Shown here: piece by piece, positions 1 to 7,435 of the stretch | Position numbering within the stretch: the stretch's first letter is position 1 | How the letters are laid out: each line of letters starts with the position of its first letter | Source of the DNA: Nesterenkonia salmonea | Lineage (GTDB): Bacteria > Actinomycetota > Actinomycetes > Actinomycetales > Micrococcaceae | Assembly: GCF_005771525.1 (NCBI RefSeq) | Contig: NZ_VAVZ01000037.1 | Span: forward strand, 1-37,615 | Direction of reading: 5' to 3' | DNA length: 37,615 nt | Translations under genes and position numbers: made by a program | Notes under the pieces: generated by a model | Told to the model about the DNA's origin: nothing | What the model saw: only the letters and a program-made list of their open reading frames with translations | The model's database searches: none

Positions 1-750
1 AAATCTGTACCCATTGAAGAAACCGCGGCCCGCATAACGCGTGGACCTACTCCCGGGGGCAACCCAACCGTCTGGCTGACGCAGCAGCAGATTGCGGAGC
101 TGTTCAATACCACGCAGCAAAACATCAGTATGCATGTTCAGCACATTGTGGATGAGGGGGAACTCCCGGCGGAGGCAACTCACAAGGATTTCTTGTTAGT
201 TCGGAGGGAAGGTGCTCGCGAGGTATCGAGACGTGTCACCCACTACAACTTGGACATGATCCTTTCGGTTGGATACCGGGTCAAGTCTGGCACTGCGACA
301 CGCTTCCGGATCTGGGCGACAGAACGGCTCACCGACTACGTGGTGAAGGGTGCCGCGATCAACGAGCGTCGACTCAAAGAACTTGGTTCGGTAGTGAAAA
401 TTCTGGAACGGTCTGCAGACTCAGTTGTCCAGGGCCTAGCGCACATAGTCACTCAATATTTGCCGAGCCTACAACTCCTCCAGCAGTACGACGACGGGGC
501 TCTCCTTGCTCCCGAAGGTTCCGTTCCCAAGTGGCAGCTGACCTATCACGAAGCACGCCAAATCATTGATGAGCTGGCGGTACAGTTCCCGCAGAACACT
601 TTGTTCGGGCATGAGCGGAACGATGGCCTCAAGGGGGTGGTGGAGGCGATTTACCAAGGATTCGCTGGTCAAGATCTCTACCCCACTGCCGAAGCGAAGG
701 CCGCCAACCTGCTGTATCTCATCATCAAGGATCAGGCAGCCGTTCACTGA
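1..750 (+). pseudogene. RhuM-type protein with truncated Fic/Doc C-terminus (5' end outside window)
   Basis: The reading frame is open from base 1, so the N-terminus lies outside the window. Residues 25-35 (WLTQQQIAELF) followed by the NISMHVQHI and EGEL segments are the DNA-binding-like N-terminal signature of RhuM (virulence RhuM) proteins. A YNLDMILSVGYRV ... FRIWATERL block follows at roughly residues 83-107. Many homologues continue into a Fic/Doc domain containing KDHPFxDGNKR. Here the frame reads FGHERNDGLKGVVEAIYQGF and LLYLIIKD as expected, then ends QAAVH and stop. The next expected residues (QPFTD) appear in the +1 frame at 737-751, so a short insertion near CAGGCAG shifted the frame, and the GNKR motif is absent altogether because the next gene's tail begins there. 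RhuM function is poorly known. The product should lack Fic AMP-transferase chemistry. I am confident of the family and fairly confident of the truncation. Confidence 0.8.
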
Positions 751-1511
751 TCCAATCGGCGGTATCCGTAGAGGTCGTGCATGGTCTCGTTGACCCAGAG
801 TTCCGTGCCGTCCGGTTGGATGATGCGCAGAGACCGGCCGTAAGCTTCGTCGATAATGGTGGCTTTCACCCCACGCTCCTCAAGCTGGGCCAGATAAGCG
901 TCGATGTCTCCGGTCTCGCCAAACACCTCAATCGCCGGTTGCAGCGCTGCCTCATGCGTCGCCTGCCGCAGTTCCCCATCGTGGAAAGCGAAGATGCCGT
1001 TAGCGACTAGGTCCGTCCACCCTCCGTTCTGACTGGCTATGCGGGGTGTCAACCCATGGGTCTCCAACACCTGGGTGCCAGTGGGGATGCCTTCCGCCGG
1101 TCCGAAGAGCAGGGCACCTAGAGCCAGGTGGTCCGGATGAACCTCATTGTTGCCCTCTGCCGCGGGTAGTTCACAGACATGTACGCGGCCCTGCGGCAAG
1201 TCGAGTGCGATGGCCTCCCGGTAGCCCAGCTCGGTCCGCAGATACGCAGTGCCTGTCGCATCCAACGCCTCGGCGTAAGCGTCGAGACTGGGGATCGCGA
1301 ACTCGACGAGTTTGACACCGTCGAGCTGTGAACCGGCCGGCACCTCTTCCAGCAGCACCATGCCTGAGTCGGCTGCCAGCAGGTCCAAGAAGCGACCATC
1401 CGATGCGGCTGGTTCCAGTCCTAGCTGCCGGTAGAACCTCTCCCAGGACTCAAAGTCGGAGGTGAAGTGGATGGGCTGGACGGTCAAGGATGGATGGGCG
1501 GACGTGGTCAC
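744..1511 (-). CDS. VOC (glyoxalase/bleomycin-resistance fold) family protein
   Basis: This 255-residue protein has the length and layout of two VOC modules. The first starts at the IHFTSDFESWERFYRQLGL segment. The second spans the C-terminal half and ends in the RSLRIIQPDGTELWVNE strand, which is typical of VOC metal-binding or ligand-binding strands. VOC proteins include lyases, dioxygenases and drug- or metabolite-binding proteins, and I cannot assign a substrate. The start is GTG at 1511-1509, whose GTGA overlaps the stop of the upstream ribbon-helix-helix gene, so the two are very likely translated from one message. Its 3' end overlaps the last bases of the convergent truncated RhuM gene. 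I am sure it is a gene and moderately sure of the fold. Confidence 0.85.
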   Translation of the reverse strand: MTTSAHPSLTVQPIHFTSDFESWERFYRQLGLEPAASDGRFLDLLAADSGMVLLEEVPAGSQLDGVKLVEFAIPSLDAYAEALDATGTAYLRTELGYREAIALDLPQGRVHVCELPAAEGNNEVHPDHLALGALLFGPAEGIPTGTQVLETHGLTPRIASQNGGWTDLVANGIFAFHDGELRQATHEAALQPAIEVFGETGDIDAYLAQLEERGVKATIIDEAYGRSLRIIQPDGTELWVNETMHDLYGYRRLDQ

Positions 1512-1687
1512 TGCTCTGGCTCCTTCTCTGTAGTAGCGGGTGCGGCGTCGTTCTTCTCCAGGTAGTCACCCAGAATCCGCTCGACAAAAGAGGACAGTGA
1601 GGTGCCCTCATCGATACAGCGATGTTTGACGGCGCGCACTAGCTCCGGGGGGAGATACACATTGAACTGCGTCTTTTTCTCTGCCAT
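1508..1687 (-). CDS. Small ribbon-helix-helix (CopG/ParD-like) DNA-binding protein
   Basis: This 59-codon reading frame runs from ATG at 1687 to TGA at 1508. The sequence begins MAEKKTQFNVYLPPELV, continues through a predicted helix, a short turn (DEGTSLSSF) and a second helix (VERILGDYLEK), and ends in a charged tail. That is a beta strand followed by two helices, the ribbon-helix-helix fold of CopG, Arc and ParD-like repressors, which bind DNA as dimers. It overlaps the downstream VOC gene by four bases (GTGA), suggesting translational coupling, and probably autoregulates this two-gene unit. No toxin of the RelE, HicA or PIN type follows, so calling it an antitoxin is not supported. There is no clear ribosome binding site, so the mRNA may be leaderless or nearly so. 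Confidence 0.8.
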   Translation of the reverse strand: MAEKKTQFNVYLPPELVRAVKHRCIDEGTSLSSFVERILGDYLEKNDAAPATTEKEPEQ

Positions 1688-1803
1688 GCAAGGATGCTAG
1701 CAAACTAAACCACACTTCCAAATACGGCGCTACTGGTGATAGCGGCCACAATTGGTGATTTTGGGAAGAGGTGGAGTGCCCAAGGTGTTGCAAACATTGA
1801 TAC

Positions 1804-1815
1804 TTCAAATTTGAA
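1804..1815. promoter_or_regulatory. 12-bp perfect palindrome, candidate operator
   Basis: TTCAAATTTGAA is a perfect palindrome nine bases upstream of the GGAGGGG ribosome binding site of the reductase-like gene and in the divergent region shared with the ribbon-helix-helix gene. AT-rich TTCAA/TTGAA half-sites in such a position are common for MarR or HxlR-type redox-responsive regulators. No regulator of that type lies in the window, so the role is inferred from position and symmetry only. Confidence 0.4.
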
Positions 1816-1837
1816 ACATATACCGGAGGGGCACCTC

Positions 1838-2491
1838 ATGACACAGCAGCTGAGCATCGGCATTCTGGGCGCCGGGAGAGTCGGCACGGCGGTGGGTCGG
1901 CAAGCGATTCGAGCCGGACATACCGTGCGCATCGCGACAGGGAAGCCAGCAAGTGAAATCCAACTGCTGACGGAGGTGATTGTTCCCGGCGCCCAGGCCG
2001 TAGACAAAGAGGGCCTGCGTGGTTCCGACATCATCATCGTGGCCGTGCCCCTTCACAAGTACCGCAGTATTGACACAGATGTCCTACAGGGCCATGTGGT
2101 CATCGACACCATGAACTACTGGGCTCCGGTAGACGGTGTGATGGAGGAGTTCGAGTCTGGTGCCTCCACATCTGAAGTGACCGCTGACTTCTTCGGTGAT
2201 GTACGACTGGTGAAGACCCTCAACCACATCGGCTATGGCGAGCTGGAGGTGGAGTCCCAGCCCTCGGGAGCCCCTGGCCGGCGGGCGTTGGCCGTGGCCG
2301 CTGATGACGACGACGCCAAGCAGGTCGTTGCCGCGTTCATCGACTCATTGGGCTACGACGCCGTCGACGCAGGCCCGCTCGCCGCCGGCCAAGCTCTGGA
2401 GAACGGGACCGATATTTTCAACGGTCGGCACGACGCCGAGCAGATGAGGTCCCTGTTGGATCAGTGCCACCGCGTTCTGTCCAACGCTTAG
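1838..2491 (+). CDS. NADPH-dependent F420 reductase-like / NAD(P)-binding reductase
   Basis: This 217-residue protein begins with a Rossmann fold: GILGAGRVGTAVG supplies the GxGxxG dinucleotide-binding loop, followed by the RIATGK segment at the end of beta 2, which favours NADP. The order, the VIDTMNYW block and the length match the F420-dependent NADP oxidoreductase family (NADP_oxidored, related to ProC). Members transfer hydride between NADPH and F420 or flavins, but many homologues have unknown partners. The ATG at 1838 is chosen over earlier in-frame starts because GGAGGGG sits just upstream (1826-1832). The gene stands alone between divergent and convergent neighbours, and its stop overlaps the stop of the next gene (TTAG). 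The family is fairly certain, the cofactor partner is not. Confidence 0.8.
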   Translation: MTQQLSIGILGAGRVGTAVGRQAIRAGHTVRIATGKPASEIQLLTEVIVPGAQAVDKEGLRGSDIIIVAVPLHKYRSIDTDVLQGHVVIDTMNYWAPVDGVMEEFESGASTSEVTADFFGDVRLVKTLNHIGYGELEVESQPSGAPGRRALAVAADDDDAKQVVAAFIDSLGYDAVDAGPLAAGQALENGTDIFNGRHDAEQMRSLLDQCHRVLSNA

Positions 2492-3447
2492 GCAGGAGGG
2501 GCAGCGGGTAGGCGTTCCAGCACGTTGAGCAGTCGGCGCCGCAGTGCCTGTGATTCCTCGGAGAAGCCTCGTTGCGCTCGCGTGTACTCCGCTCGGCCTG
2601 CTGGCTCTTCGATGCGTACTGGGTCATATCCCCAGTCCTGCAGATCGTATGGAGAGGCGCGCATATCCAGTTCACGAATCCGCCACGCAAGGTCGAAGCA
2701 GTCCAGAAGCAGGTCGCTGCTGACAGCGGGGATGAGCTTGTAGGCCCACTTGTAGAGGTCCATATTGGCATGCAGGCAGCCGGGCTGCTCCATGGTGACC
2801 TGATTATCGCGCCGGGGCTGGAGTGTGTTCAGCGGTTCGGCTGAGGGGGTGTAGAACCGGAAGGCGTCAAAGTGGGTGCAGGTGATCTTGAGGGATTCGA
2901 CGACCTCATCGGTGCCCCTGGCTCCCAAGCGCAATGGCACGTGGTCATGGCGCTGCCCGTGTAACTGGGAGCGGTAGACCATCGCCCACTCGTGCAGTCC
3001 GAAACACCCGAGTTGGGCTGGCTGCTCGGAGGTTGTGCTCAGCAGCCGACGAGCGAAGTCAATGATGGAGGACCGCTCGGTGCTGAATGAGTCCACGTCT
3101 ACTGTCAGCCCACCGGCCTCTGTGCCGTCTTCAACGTGTTCGTAGAACCGCCAGTTGGCCTGGGCAGTGTCACCTGCGGCTTGCAGGACTGTGCCGATCC
3201 CAGGGTGCCAGCGTGCTAGTTGTCCCGGTTTGAAGGAGTAGTAGGTGAAGAGGAAATCCTCTACAGGGTGCTTCCTACCAGCCTGACGCCGGTCTAAGAA
3301 GCCTTGGGTGTACTGGCTGACCGCGTGATGGTGGCGGATTGCATGGTTGTGCTGCTCTTCCTGTGTCAGGAACGTCAAGCGCGGTGAGGTAGTGGGCATG
3401 GCGTGCTCAGGATACCGGGGGAGCGCCCAATGCGTCTCAGGAAACAT
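2488..3447 (-). CDS. Conserved actinobacterial protein (often auto-labelled 3-methyladenine DNA glycosylase)
   Basis: This 319-residue protein carries the segment RKHPVEDFLFTYYSFKPGQLARWHPG at roughly residues 58-83, the hallmark of a conserved actinobacterial family that databases often name 3-methyladenine DNA glycosylase. I see no helix-hairpin-helix or AlkA/MPG-type catalytic motif to justify that name, so the function should be treated as unknown. The middle and C-terminal parts are rich in His, Trp and Asp, as in a hydrolase-like or metal-binding protein. An alternative start is Met17 (MPTTSPR). A TATAGAT box at 3469-3475 (read on the minus strand) is a plausible -10 element about 21 bases before the first ATG. 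The gene converges with the reductase-like gene and their stop codons overlap. Confidence 0.75.
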   Translation of the reverse strand: MFPETHWALPRYPEHAMPTTSPRLTFLTQEEQHNHAIRHHHAVSQYTQGFLDRRQAGRKHPVEDFLFTYYSFKPGQLARWHPGIGTVLQAAGDTAQANWRFYEHVEDGTEAGGLTVDVDSFSTERSSIIDFARRLLSTTSEQPAQLGCFGLHEWAMVYRSQLHGQRHDHVPLRLGARGTDEVVESLKITCTHFDAFRFYTPSAEPLNTLQPRRDNQVTMEQPGCLHANMDLYKWAYKLIPAVSSDLLLDCFDLAWRIRELDMRASPYDLQDWGYDPVRIEEPAGRAEYTRAQRGFSEESQALRRRLLNVLERLPAAPPA

Positions 3448-3529
3448 CCAGTGGCCCGCGCGAAACCGATCTATAGCTGAACTGGGGCTGAAAGTTCGCT
3501 AAACTAGAGGTGTCATCTCGCACCTTAAA

Positions 3530-3574
3530 ACTCAGGGCGGCAGGCCTCCGCATTGGAAGCCTGCCGCCCTGAGT
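3530..3574 (-). terminator. Strong rho-independent-like terminator after lysC
   Basis: ACTCAGGGCGGCAGGC (3530-3545) pairs perfectly with GCCTGCCGCCCTGAGT (3559-3574) across a 13-base loop. On the minus strand the stem is followed by TTTTAAGG, giving a short U-tract. It lies 14 bases past the lysC stop. Confidence 0.85.
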
Positions 3575-3588
3575 CGTTGGAAGCGCTA

Positions 3589-4872
3589 TCAGCGTCCCGT
3601 GCCGGCGTAGACCTTCGCTTCTTCGTCGGAGTCCAGATCGAAAGCCGTGTGGATGGCCTGGACGGCCTTGCTCAGCATCTCTACCTCTGTGATTACGGAG
3701 ACCCGGATCTCTGAGGTGGAGATCAGGCCAATGTTGATTCCGGCATCCCGCAGGGCAGTGAAGAAGCGTGCGGAAACTCCGGGATGGTTGCGCATACCGC
3801 CGCCTACCAAGGACACTTTTCCGACCTGTGGGACAAAGTCCAGGTTCTGGAACCCGATGAGATCCTTGTGCTCCAGCAGGATGCGCTGAGCTTTGTCGCC
3901 GTCGGCACCTGGCAGGGTGAAGGAGATATTGGTGGTCTTCGTCTCCATGGAGACGTCTTGGACGATCATGTCGATGTTGATGCCGGCCTCGGCAATGTGA
4001 TTGAAGATCTCGGCGGCCTTGCCGGGCACGTCGGGCACCCCGGTGATCGTCAGCTTGCCTTCAGTGTCGTCGTGGGAGACACCGGAGATGATGGGCTGTT
4101 CCAAGGGTTCGCCTTCCTTAATGATGACTTTGTCTGACTCGTCTGGGATGACCCAGGTGCCTTCCTTATCGGAAAAGGAGGACCGTACGTGGAGCTTCAC
4201 GCCGAAACGGCGCGCGTACTCCACACTGCGCAGGTGCAGGACTTTGGTTCCGGCGGCAGCCATCTCCAGCATGTCTTCGCTGGAGATTGTGTCAATCTTC
4301 CGGGCTGTGGGGACTACCCGCGGATCTGCGGTGAAGACACCATCAACGTCGGTGTAGATCTCACAGGCATCGGCTTCCAATGCGGCAGCTAGGGCTACTG
4401 CAGTGGTGTCGGAGCCGCCGCGTCCCATAGTGGTGATGTCCTTGGATTCACGGCTCATTCCCTGGAATCCGGCGACGATGCCCACATGGCCGGTGTCGAC
4501 CGCTTCTTGGACGCGCAGTGGCGAGACCTCGATGATCCGAGCCTTGCCATGGATGGCGTCGGTGATCATGCCCGCCTGTGAGCCAGTGAATGATTGTGCT
4601 GTTTCTCCGAGCTCGTGGATGGCCATGGCGAGCAGGGCCATGGACATACGCTCACCTGAGGAGAGCAGAATGTCCATTTCACGCAGTGGCGGAGTGGTGG
4701 AGATGGCACCTGCGAGGTCTAGAAGGTCATCTGTGGTGTCACCCATGGCTGAGACAACGACGACGACCTGGTTGCCGGCGTTCTTGGTCTCGACTATTCG
4801 CCGAGCGACACGCTTGATGGATTCGGCGTCCTGCACGGAGGATCCGCCATATTTTTGGACTATCAGACTCAT
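3589..4872 (-). CDS. lysC: Aspartate kinase
   Basis: This enzyme phosphorylates L-aspartate with ATP, the first step to lysine, diaminopimelate, threonine, methionine and, in halotolerant bacteria, ectoine. The 427-residue chain has the KYGGSS nucleotide-binding motif at residues 7-12, the [14 protein letters not shown] segment near 70, [16 protein letters not shown] near 150 and the [15 protein letters not shown] kinase signature. Two ACT domains follow from about residue 265 to the end, with the [12 protein letters not shown] strand. Length and sequence closely match the feedback-regulated LysC of Corynebacterium. The usual actinobacterial partner asd is not next to it: the gene ends at a strong terminator. 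Upstream lies an ABC transporter operon on the same strand, 85 bases away. GGGAGTGAG is a plausible ribosome binding site. Confidence 0.97.
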   Translation of the reverse strand: MSLIVQKYGGSSVQDAESIKRVARRIVETKNAGNQVVVVVSAMGDTTDDLLDLAGAISTTPPLREMDILLSSGERMSMALLAMAIHELGETAQSFTGSQAGMITDAIHGKARIIEVSPLRVQEAVDTGHVGIVAGFQGMSRESKDITTMGRGGSDTTAVALAAALEADACEIYTDVDGVFTADPRVVPTARKIDTISSEDMLEMAAAGTKVLHLRSVEYARRFGVKLHVRSSFSDKEGTWVIPDESDKVIIKEGEPLEQPIISGVSHDDTEGKLTITGVPDVPGKAAEIFNHIAEAGINIDMIVQDVSMETKTTNISFTLPGADGDKAQRILLEHKDLIGFQNLDFVPQVGKVSLVGGGMRNHPGVSARFFTALRDAGINIGLISTSEIRVSVITEVEMLSKAVQAIHTAFDLDSDEEAKVYAGTGR

Positions 4873-4957
4873 AGAGGTATTTGCTCACTCCCGGTGAGGT
4901 TGGTTGGTGGGCTGGCCACCAGTTTATGTGGTCAAGTGTGGCAGGTTGCGGCGTCGT

Positions 4958-5791
4958 TCAGTGCCCAAGCACCGCGGAGAGGAACTTCCGGGTGCGTTCC
5001 TGTTCAGGGTTGGTGAAGATTTTGTCTGGGTGGCCCTCTTCCACCACGTGGCCGCCGTCGAACATCATCACCTTATGGCTGACATCCCTGGCGAAGCCCA
5101 TCTCATGGGTGACGATGAGCATGGTCACGTTGGTGGTGTCAGCGACTTGGCGCAGGATGTTGAGGACATCGTCGACTACTTCGGGGTCGAGCGCTGAGGT
5201 GACCTCATCCAGGAGAAGGATCTCAGGGTCCATCGCCAGTGCGCGTGCAATCGCCACGCGCTGCTGCTGCCCTCCGGAGAGGCTGCTGGGGTGGGCGTCA
5301 GCTTTGTCCGGTAGGCCCACCTGTTCCAGGAGGGAGTGCGCTTTGGCAATCGCGTCCTTCTGGGACTGGCCCAGCACATGGATGGGGGCTTCAATGATGT
5401 TCTGCAACACGGTCATGTTGGGGAAGAGGTTGAACTGCTGGAAGACCATCCCGATCCGCGTGCGCAGCTTTTTCTGGTCCTTTTTGGACACCGGGACCCG
5501 TTTGCCGTCCCGGTTCTCATGGGTCAGGGGTTGGCCATCGATGTAGATGTACCCGCCGGTGAGCTCCTCGAGGGTCATCACCAGCCGCAAGATCGTGGTC
5601 TTGCCTGACCCGGAGGGGCCGATCAGTGTCACTCGTTCTCCCTGAGCGACTTCGAAGTTGAGGTCTTTGAGGACGATGTTGTCGCCGAAGCGCTTTTCGA
5701 CGTCGACAAACTTGATCACTGGGTTATCGGATGCTGAGAACGACGCCGCCTCGGCGGGTTGGGTGCTGGCAGCGTCAGTGGGCGTAGGCAA
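4958..5791 (-). CDS. ehuA: Polar amino acid/ectoine ABC transporter ATP-binding protein, EhuA-like
   Basis: This 277-residue cytoplasmic ATPase powers uptake through the two permeases encoded just upstream. It has Walker A GPSGSGKT at 58-65, the Q-loop in MVFQQFNLFPNMTV, the ABC signature LSGGQQQR at 171-178 and Walker B ILLLDE at 191-196, followed by the switch His in VTHEM. The DQKKLRTRIGMVFQQFNLFPNMTVL stretch is characteristic of the GlnQ/EhuA branch of the polar amino acid family. The first 22 residues are an unusual Ala/Thr/Pro-rich extension. The start overlaps the end of the preceding permease gene by 17 bases, consistent with one operon. The assignment to ectoine rather than another polar solute rests mainly on the binding protein. 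Confidence 0.85.
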   Translation of the reverse strand: MPTPTDAASTQPAEAASFSASDNPVIKFVDVEKRFGDNIVLKDLNFEVAQGERVTLIGPSGSGKTTILRLVMTLEELTGGYIYIDGQPLTHENRDGKRVPVSKKDQKKLRTRIGMVFQQFNLFPNMTVLQNIIEAPIHVLGQSQKDAIAKAHSLLEQVGLPDKADAHPSSLSGGQQQRVAIARALAMDPEILLLDEVTSALDPEVVDDVLNILRQVADTTNVTMLIVTHEMGFARDVSHKVMMFDGGHVVEEGHPDKIFTNPEQERTRKFLSAVLGH

Positions 5792-6497
5792 GGCGCTTCT
5801 CCAATCGGTTGATGAGAACAGCGGTGGGGTAGCTGGCTACGAGGAACAGTAGTCCGGCGATCGTGTACACCTCGGTGGACCGGAAGGCGGGTGCACCTAT
5901 TTCACCGGCGACGGTGACCATCTCGGCCACGCCGATGACCAGCAGGAACGGAGTGTCTTTGAACATGGAGATGGCGTAGTTGCCCAGCGAAGGCACGGTG
6001 GAGCGCAGGGCCTGTGGGATGACGACTTTGCGCCAGGTGCGTCCGGCTGACATGGAGAGCGCTGTGGTGGCCTCCCACTGGCCTTTGGGCACCGATTCGA
6101 TGCCCGCCCGGTAGACCTCAGACATATAGGTCGCGTAGTGGACGCCGAAGACGATGATCCCAATGGTCAGAGCGTCCATCCAGACGAACGCCCAGAAGAC
6201 GAAGATCAGCTGTACCACGATAGGGGTCATTCGGATGAAGTTGGCGAGCCAACGAACACACCATGCCAGGGGTCTAGGGAGGACCATGATGAGAATGGCG
6301 ATGATCAGCCCTAGAACAGCGGCCACCAGCGTTCCGATAACCGTCACGAGGATTGTGACCTCGAGGAAAGCCATAAAGATGTCGGGGAATGCATCGAAGG
6401 CGAAGTCCCAGTCCCAGAACGGGCTCTGCCGGACTTCTTCCTCATCGACCATCGAGGGATCGTCGATCTCAGCAGCGTGAATTGTGCTGGTGATCAC
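5775..6497 (-). CDS. ehuD: ABC transporter permease, EhuD-like
   Basis: This 240-residue integral membrane protein is one half of the channel of the polar amino acid/ectoine importer. The N-terminal 35 residues are acidic and cytoplasmic. Hydrophobic segments follow, including VTILVTVIGTLVAAVLGLIIAILIMV and NFIRMTPIVVQLIFVFWAFVW. The EAA loop that contacts the ATPase is EATTALSMSAGRTWRKVVIPQALR, followed by the conserved SLGNYAISMFKDTPFL. The start overlaps the stop of the other permease by four bases (ATGA). The family (HisM/GlnP type) is certain, the exact substrate is inferred from the operon. Confidence 0.85.
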   Translation of the reverse strand: MITSTIHAAEIDDPSMVDEEEVRQSPFWDWDFAFDAFPDIFMAFLEVTILVTVIGTLVAAVLGLIIAILIMVLPRPLAWCVRWLANFIRMTPIVVQLIFVFWAFVWMDALTIGIIVFGVHYATYMSEVYRAGIESVPKGQWEATTALSMSAGRTWRKVVIPQALRSTVPSLGNYAISMFKDTPFLLVIGVAEMVTVAGEIGAPAFRSTEVYTIAGLLFLVASYPTAVLINRLEKRLAYAH

Positions 6498-7348
6498 CGG
6501 ACACCTCCTGCCGGCGTGCTGTTCGATGGGCCGCCGGGGCCGGCCATATTCTTGGGTTCAGCGCTTCGCGCCGTAGCTGGGGCCTCAGTAGGAATGGCTT
6601 TGGGGGCGGGGGAGAGGATCTCGCGCAACGAGGGCCCTCGTCCGAGTTTGTGCTTCGCGCGGGCTTCCAGTGCCTGCATAAACAGGGTCAGAATCAGGGC
6701 GAGGATGAAGTAGACCACCAGACCAACGAATGCGTGAGAGAACCAGATGTCCGTTGGTCGTCGCAGCTGATTGAGCTCGGCCGTGAAGTCACTGACGAAC
6801 GGCATGATGTAGGCAATCGCGCTGCCCTTGAGTAAGTGAATCCAGAGGTTGGACAGTGACGGCAGCATCAGGGCCCATGCCTGGGGAAAGATCACTCGAC
6901 GCATCTTGTGCGGCCAGGACATCGATAATGCGGTGGTGGCCTCCCACTGTCCGGAGGCCACTGTGGTGAGCGATGCGCGCACGGCCTCGGCCCCATAGGC
7001 GCCGTAGTTCAGCCCGAGTGCGATCACGCCAAGCAGAAAAGTGTTGTAGACCAGATCCCGGAAGGGGAGGTCTGGGTTGCGCATCCAGATCTGCGGGAGC
7101 ACGAACATCAGCCAGAAGAGCAGAACCACCAGCGAGATCCCGCGGAAAAATTCGATCAGGATTCGGGCCGGAATTCTCAGCCAACCATTCGGGCTGCCGG
7201 CAAGGAGCCCCAGCGTGATGGCGATCACGAAGGCGAGGATACCTCCGAATAGGGTCAGCTGGACGGTCGTCCACAGCCCGGCGAGCAGTCGGTCGGACCA
7301 ATTGATCGCGACTTCGAAGTACCTCGGCCAGTCTTCGAAGAACTCCAT
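6494..7348 (-). CDS. ehuC: ABC transporter permease, EhuC-like
   Basis: This 284-residue membrane protein is the second channel subunit. Several transmembrane stretches are visible, for example LTLFGGILAFVIAITLGLLAGS and FFRGISLVVLLFWLMFVLP. The EAA motif is EATTALSMSWPHKMRRVIFPQAW. It resembles EhuC in having the AYGAEAVRASLTTV segment before the EAA loop. The last 50 residues form a Pro/Ala-rich cytoplasmic tail that goes beyond the usual family length. It overlaps the downstream ehuD-like gene by four bases and is separated from the binding-protein gene by 87 bases that contain a strong hairpin. Confidence 0.85.
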   Translation of the reverse strand: MEFFEDWPRYFEVAINWSDRLLAGLWTTVQLTLFGGILAFVIAITLGLLAGSPNGWLRIPARILIEFFRGISLVVLLFWLMFVLPQIWMRNPDLPFRDLVYNTFLLGVIALGLNYGAYGAEAVRASLTTVASGQWEATTALSMSWPHKMRRVIFPQAWALMLPSLSNLWIHLLKGSAIAYIMPFVSDFTAELNQLRRPTDIWFSHAFVGLVVYFILALILTLFMQALEARAKHKLGRGPSLREILSPAPKAIPTEAPATARSAEPKNMAGPGGPSNSTPAGGVR

Positions 7349-7382
7349 AGGTTTTCCCCTCAGTCAGCGGTGTGGTGACAGA

Positions 7383-7418
7383 GGTTGCGGCCGGTGCCCG
7401 TAGGCGCCGGCCGCAACC
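7383..7418 (-). promoter_or_regulatory. Intercistronic hairpin between ehuB- and ehuC-like genes
   Basis: GGTTGCGGCCGGTGCC (7383-7398) pairs with GGCGCCGGCCGCAACC (7403-7418) over a four-base loop, with one G-U-type mismatch in 16 pairs. It starts 18 bases past the binding-protein stop and has no U-tract afterwards. This fits an mRNA-stabilising or attenuating structure that lets the binding protein be made in excess of the permeases, as known for other binding-protein operons. Complete termination would cut the permeases off, so partial attenuation or 3'-end protection is the better reading. Confidence 0.7.
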
Positions 7419-7435
7419 AATGGGCGACTCAACTA

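Noticed and set aside
1508-1687. Toxin-antitoxin locus with the truncated RhuM gene
   Set aside because: The RHH gene is coupled to a VOC protein and transcribed away from its own leader; the RhuM remnant lies convergent beyond it and lost its Fic motif.
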